Source: Moniliophthora roreri | Taxonomy: Eukaryota > Basidiomycota > Agaricomycetes > Agaricales > Marasmiaceae | Direction: 5' to 3' | DNA length: 64,000 nt | Assembly: GCA_001466705.2 (NCBI GenBank) | Contig: LATX02000200.1 | Span: 1,736,001 to 1,800,000 of the forward strand | In this document: positions 60,434 through 64,000 of the stretch, one piece after another | How the letters are laid out: each line of letters opens with the position of its first letter | Position numbering within the stretch: position 1 is the first letter of the stretch | The notes under the pieces: model-generated | What the model was told of the DNA's origin: nothing | What the model saw: the letters and a program-made list of their open reading frames with translations, nothing else | Database searches by the model: none | Program-made: the position numbers and the translations under genes

Positions 60434-60440
60434 TGACTCA
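60434..60440 (+). promoter_or_regulatory. TGACTCA (Gcn4/Cpc1-type) site upstream of TRP4
   Basis: Perfect general-amino-acid-control core 93 bp before the TRP4 ATG. In other fungi Gcn4/CPC1 binds this site in tryptophan and histidine genes, so amino-acid-starvation induction is likely here. Confidence 0.6.
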
Positions 60441-60507
60441 TATCCGTGTGCTAGTTCATCCTTCCAGAATCCATCATCTAGGGCACAGCGATTCCTCAGC
60501 CATTCTT

Positions 60508-60513
60508 TATAAA
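60508..60513 (+). promoter_or_regulatory. TATAAA before TRP4
   Basis: TATAAA 19 bp upstream of the ATG. That is close for a TATA box unless the leader is very short, so it may instead be part of the 5' leader. Confidence 0.35.
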
Positions 60514-60526
60514 CCCGAGGACTGCA

Positions 60527-61670
60527 ATGGCCTCCCTAGTTCACCAGATGGTCGTTAACACATCCCAATCATTCAAACCTCTCCTCAAAAAGTTGGTCGA
60601 GACTCCAGAATATTTTACCTCGGATGATCTCAAACTTGCCTTGCACCACCTTTTCACCCCAGGCACTTTAGCACCAGAGCATATTGGTGCTTTTCTCACT
60701 GCATTGCATATCCACCGCGTCGAAAGACGACCAGAATCGTTGGCAGCAGCAGCGGCAGTTTTGAGGGATCGTTCACTCAAGGCAGAGGTCCAAGATGCAG
60801 GAGCCGATTTCATCGTCGACATTGTCGGAACCGGTGGAGATGGATACAACTTGTTCAACGTGAGCACTACTGCTGGAATCGTTGCTGCAGGCGCAGGTGC
60901 GCGTGTAATCAAGGTCAGTATATCCTCACTGTGAACAAGTAACATATCTGAAAATTCTCATGTAGCACGGAAGTAGAGCCTCTACATCGTCATCAGGCTC
61001 AGCAGACCTTTTGCAGGCCTTGGACTGCATTTTTACACCGCCTAATCCAGGAACAACTCACCCCATTCCACGAATACCATTTTCGTTCATCCTCGCGCCA
61101 CATTACCACCCATCTCTCGCTTTCGTTGCTCCTTATCGCAAAAACCTTCCATTCCGGACTATGTTCAATGTGCTTGGTCCCCTTATCAACCCAGCGCGAC
61201 CGCGGGGCATGGTTCTTGGAGTAGCTGAACCTGAACTCGGCTTGCCCTTTGCGAAAAGCCTTGTGGAAAGCGGTGTAGAACGTGCCCTGGTCGTTTGTGG
61301 GCATGAGCGGCTTGACGAGATCAGCTGTGCGGGGCCAACTCATGCTTGGGAGCTCAAAGATGGTCTGATCAAAGAACAAACCCTCCATCCCGATATGTTC
61401 GGGCTACCATCGCATCCGCTTCGTCAGGTGGCGGGTGGCAATCCCCAGCAGAACGCAGAGACGTTCAAGAAGCTCATGACGTCCGGATCAGATATTCCGG
61501 AATCAATGAAACCCGTCCTGGATTTTGTGTTGATAAATGCTTCTGCGTTGTTGGTGGTAGCAGGAATAGCCAGTGACTATCGTGAGGGAGTGCGACTTGC
61601 CCTAGATAGCATTACTTCTGGAAAGGCTTGGACTGCCTTGGAAACATTCAGGAAATCAACGGTCGCATGA
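60527..61670 (+). CDS. TRP4: Anthranilate phosphoribosyltransferase
   Basis: Second step of tryptophan synthesis: anthranilate plus PRPP gives phosphoribosyl-anthranilate. 363 aa. The PRPP loop GTGGDGYNLFNVSTTAG is near residues 100-117. KHGSRASTSSSGSADLL is formed across the single intron (60914-60965). FRTMFNVLGPLINPARPRG and VVCGHERLDEIS are family signatures. The N-terminal helical bundle (LKLALHHLF; AFLTALHIHRVERRPE) is present. A Gcn4-type site precedes it. Confidence 0.96.
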
Positions 61671-61821
61671 AAAGTATGCATAGAGGATGTAATAGTACGC
61701 GAATAGAGTAATTCATAGTCACATGAAGTAGAAGAATCTGAATAGTAGTCCAAGTCCATGAACGAATAAAAAGTGTCTACGCATAATCCAGAGTCCCAAA
61801 AATCTAATAATCCATGTATGC

Positions 61822-63735
61822 TCACTTGTCTCCACCCTGCCAATCAAAACCACTTAACCTTCTACCATCGTTTACCCCATTCCTGCCGTCAGGTGTGAGT
61901 ATTTTACCCGGTGACCTCGAGCCAGACCTATTTTGAATTCTCATCTGGCCAAATTCGTTCGCCAGATCGTACTCCGCACGACTTGGGGTTAAAGGTGTGG
62001 CAGGTAGGGACCCGGTATGGGCAATAGGAAGCGCGCCATGGAATACCTGAGGAACCATGAACTGGGTAGGCAAAGTCATATGCATCAACGGAGGGCCGGC
62101 CATTCTATTGCTCACCATACGCTTGGGCGTTGGTGGATGTGTGCCGTTTGGGTCAAGAAGAAACTGCAGTGAGAAGAGGGTCAGGAGAGCGTCGTTCCCT
62201 GCATTATGCATGGTCACGTTAGGCAACATTAAAGGCGTAGAACGTCCGTCTGGCGAGGGGGTGAGTGCGAAAGTTCGGAGGAGATTCTCAAGGGAAAGAG
62301 TCGATCCGGGTTGGCGGACGACTTTCCGCAAGCCTTGAGAAACCAAGTTACGCTCGAAGACTGCGGTGTCAATGATGAACATGTTATGCGGGATTTCTGC
62401 GGAAGAAGTCAATAGCTGCGTATTGAAGTAAAAAAAAGAAAACCGTACTTATTTTCATTTCTTCGAGGCGTGCAAGATCACCGCTGACACCATGTGCAAC
62501 AAGTACTAGCGTGTTCGCTAGGGTTTCGGAATCGGGACTGGCAAATGAACTAAAGTATAAAAGACTTGTAAGAATCACATCAGGGGAGATAGCTGCTAGT
62601 TGGGTTTGACCTGATAACTGTTCCAATTATCTGTGGAAGTTTCGTCTTGGAAATGATTTGGCTCTCGCCAAACTAAAATTGCAACAGTTCGTTAACAGGC
62701 GAATTGCATTGAACACAGACGCATACCGCGTACTAATTATCGCAAGTGAGTCTCCTCCTCTTAGGTGATAAATTACGAGACGTACAGCGTAGGGATACGT
62801 TGGACAATGTTTATTGACGATTTTGTCCACATATTCCGAGATGATGAAGTGTCCTTTTCTGTTGAATTGACGTCAGTTTCATGGGTTCTGTAAGAGATTG
62901 TGTCCCTTCACATCACCTGTAATTTGTATCAGGAACGGGTGGCCAATGCCCAGCTCTGTTGGAGGTCAACTTGTGTCGACAAGTTATGTATAGCATAAAT
63001 GACGCACGCTTCTAAATGCCCACATCTCACAGCTGCATAGCCCCACTCCAAACACGTTCTGTCGTTTCTCTCATTCCACTCAAAATCAATAGCCAGAAAC
63101 GTCTTGTCTTTTTTCTCCCAAAGTTCCCGGATTGCTTGAGGATCACCGCTCCGAATACGTTGTTTCTGGGCTGAAAGGACGTGGGCTGGAAGGGTCTGGT
63201 GAAGCTTTCGGTAGGTTGTGTAATCTGAAACATGATGCAGCCTTCGCTGACTGGTTTCAAAGGGCTTAACGATCTGAATATTAGAAGCCTCAGGTAGTGA
63301 TTCGCCGAACCTGGGAAAACACGGTAAGGGACGTCGAGAAGAACAGCAAAAGGGCATCAATCGACGCACCGTGTCTTTATCATCTTCAAGAAAGCACCAA
63401 TAGAGTTGAATCGTGTCACAACATGAGCCTTCCCGGTGTCGACATCGGTGACGACGATAACCGGCCATGAGAACGCTAAAAACTCTTCGAATGTCGAAAA
63501 TAGATGCCCCCAAGACCTTTCATACCTTCCAAAGAAGTAGAACGCGTGAGTGCAGATCCGTGAACGAATAGCAAAACTCACCAGGGAATGTTGTGCAGCT
63601 GGAAGTGGCCGATATACGCAGAGTAAACCTGTCCCAACGGTAAAATGGTGGGAAAAGTGAGAGCTCGATGGTAAAGCTCACAGAGTGAAGGTCATACTCC
63701 CAACCTTTTGGATCTGCCAGCGAAAAATCAGCCAT
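61822..63735 (-). CDS. Gfd2/YDR514C-like RNase H-fold (DEDD exonuclease-like) protein
   Basis: Spliced protein starts MADFSLADPKGWEYDLHS. It contains TFLAIDFEWNER (D-x-E of motif I), LVAHGVSGDLARLEEMK (Asp of motif II) and MHNAGNDALLTL (H...D of motif III), the residue order of DEDDh 3'-5' exonucleases. Fungal Gfd2/YDR514C proteins share this fold; the yeast relative Gfd2 is linked to mRNA export. The last ~110 aa are Pro/Ser/Arg-rich and probably disordered (THPPTPKRM; GSRSPGKILTPDG). About eight introns, with a possible 6-nt exon at 62727-62732. The acidic residues suggest activity, but none can be proven. Confidence 0.75.
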
Positions 63736-63943
63736 TAATTGGCACTGAATGGGACAGCGAAGCAAGGGGAGAGAGAACCGATTACCGACCAGCTCGGACG
63801 CTTATGGAAGTGAAAACTGCTAAATCGGCTTGATATTGCCGCTTTGTTTTGATGTTCTAAGTACTGTAGTACAACAACCAACAACCAGACATTGATGTCA
63901 AAGCTACTCCTGGACCATCTCAACTCTCGAACTATATCTAACC

Positions 63944-64000
63944 ATGTTCCGTGCAAGTAGCATCCCCACCATTGCCGTCGCACTAAGAAAAAGGGCCCAA
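63944..64000 (+). CDS. Start of a gene leaving the window (possible mitochondrial protein)
   Basis: ATG in good context (ACCATG) begins MFRASSIPTIAVALRKRAQ and stays open to the window edge. The peptide is basic, hydroxylated and amphipathic, like a mitochondrial targeting sequence. Divergent from the Gfd2-like gene with 208 bp between starts. Product unknown. Confidence 0.45.
   Translation, partial: MFRASSIPTIAVALRKRAQ

Larger units (their letters stand above)
59213..60526. other. 1.3-kb divergent promoter region PTR2/TRP4
   Basis: No exon chain I can support. A 101-aa minus-strand frame (59873-60178) is Cys/Arg-rich without a motif. Likely TRP4 control sites (TGACTCA and TATA) are at the right end. 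Confidence 0.45.

Noticed and set aside
1..64000. Transposons, CRISPR, rRNA or tRNA genes
   Set aside because: No transposase or reverse-transcriptase motifs, terminal repeats or repeat-spacer arrays were noticed. No cloverleaf convincing enough by eye; a tRNAscan run would settle tRNAs.

Overview
The window is nuclear DNA from a filamentous basidiomycete, most likely an Agaricomycete (mushroom-forming) fungus. Genes are dense and broken by many very short introns (mostly 47-60 bp, GT-AG, a few GC-AG). Their products are typical fungal housekeeping proteins, read on both strands with no operon structure. I rebuilt exon models by hand. For the models where I summed exon lengths (MSW1, EDC4-like, DUF2470 protein, Argonaute, GLT1, the 59-aa gene, CHORD protein, scramblase, PAM18, RING protein, MSS51, HIS3, coilin-like, TRP4), the spliced length is an exact multiple of three.

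Layout. 0-5.4 kb: a 5'-truncated ARM/HEAT-like gene, then mitochondrial tryptophanyl-tRNA synthetase (minus) between two decayed SET-domain genes. 5.7-16.2 kb: an EDC4-like mRNA-decapping scaffold, a DUF2470 membrane protein, and an Argonaute gene with 25 introns and three candidate micro-exons of 3, 6 and 8 nt. 16.5-23.7 kb: glutamate synthase GLT1 (minus). 25.4-31 kb: LST8 (minus), a four-exon 59-aa gene, and a mitochondrial-carrier-like gene, in sparser DNA. 32-42.7 kb: CHORD/CS co-chaperone, mitochondrial IF2 (minus), mitochondrial scramblase, FYV10/MAEA GID subunit (minus), CDC45. 43-50.8 kb: STN1 (minus), PAM18, C2H2/RING protein, mitochondrial uS7, MSS51 (minus), HIS3. 51-64 kb: M13 metallopeptidase (minus), coilin-like protein, PTR2 peptide transporter (minus), TRP4, a Gfd2/YDR514C-like nuclease-fold protein (minus), and the first exon of a gene that leaves the window.

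Themes. Mitochondrial biogenesis is over-represented: MSW1, IF2, scramblase, PAM18, uS7m, MSS51, the carrier, and possibly the last partial gene. Amino-acid metabolism is represented by GLT1, HIS3 and TRP4. RNA-level regulation is represented by the EDC4-like protein, Argonaute, the coilin-like protein and the Gfd2-like protein. Several pairs are divergent with very short shared promoters: IF2/scramblase 63 bp, HIS3/MSS51 132 bp, STN1/PAM18 155 bp, FYV10/CDC45 161 bp.

The most unusual signal is the Argonaute exon structure: the last catalytic Asp of the PIWI domain lies on an 8-nt exon. I see no transposon, CRISPR array, rRNA or convincing tRNA.
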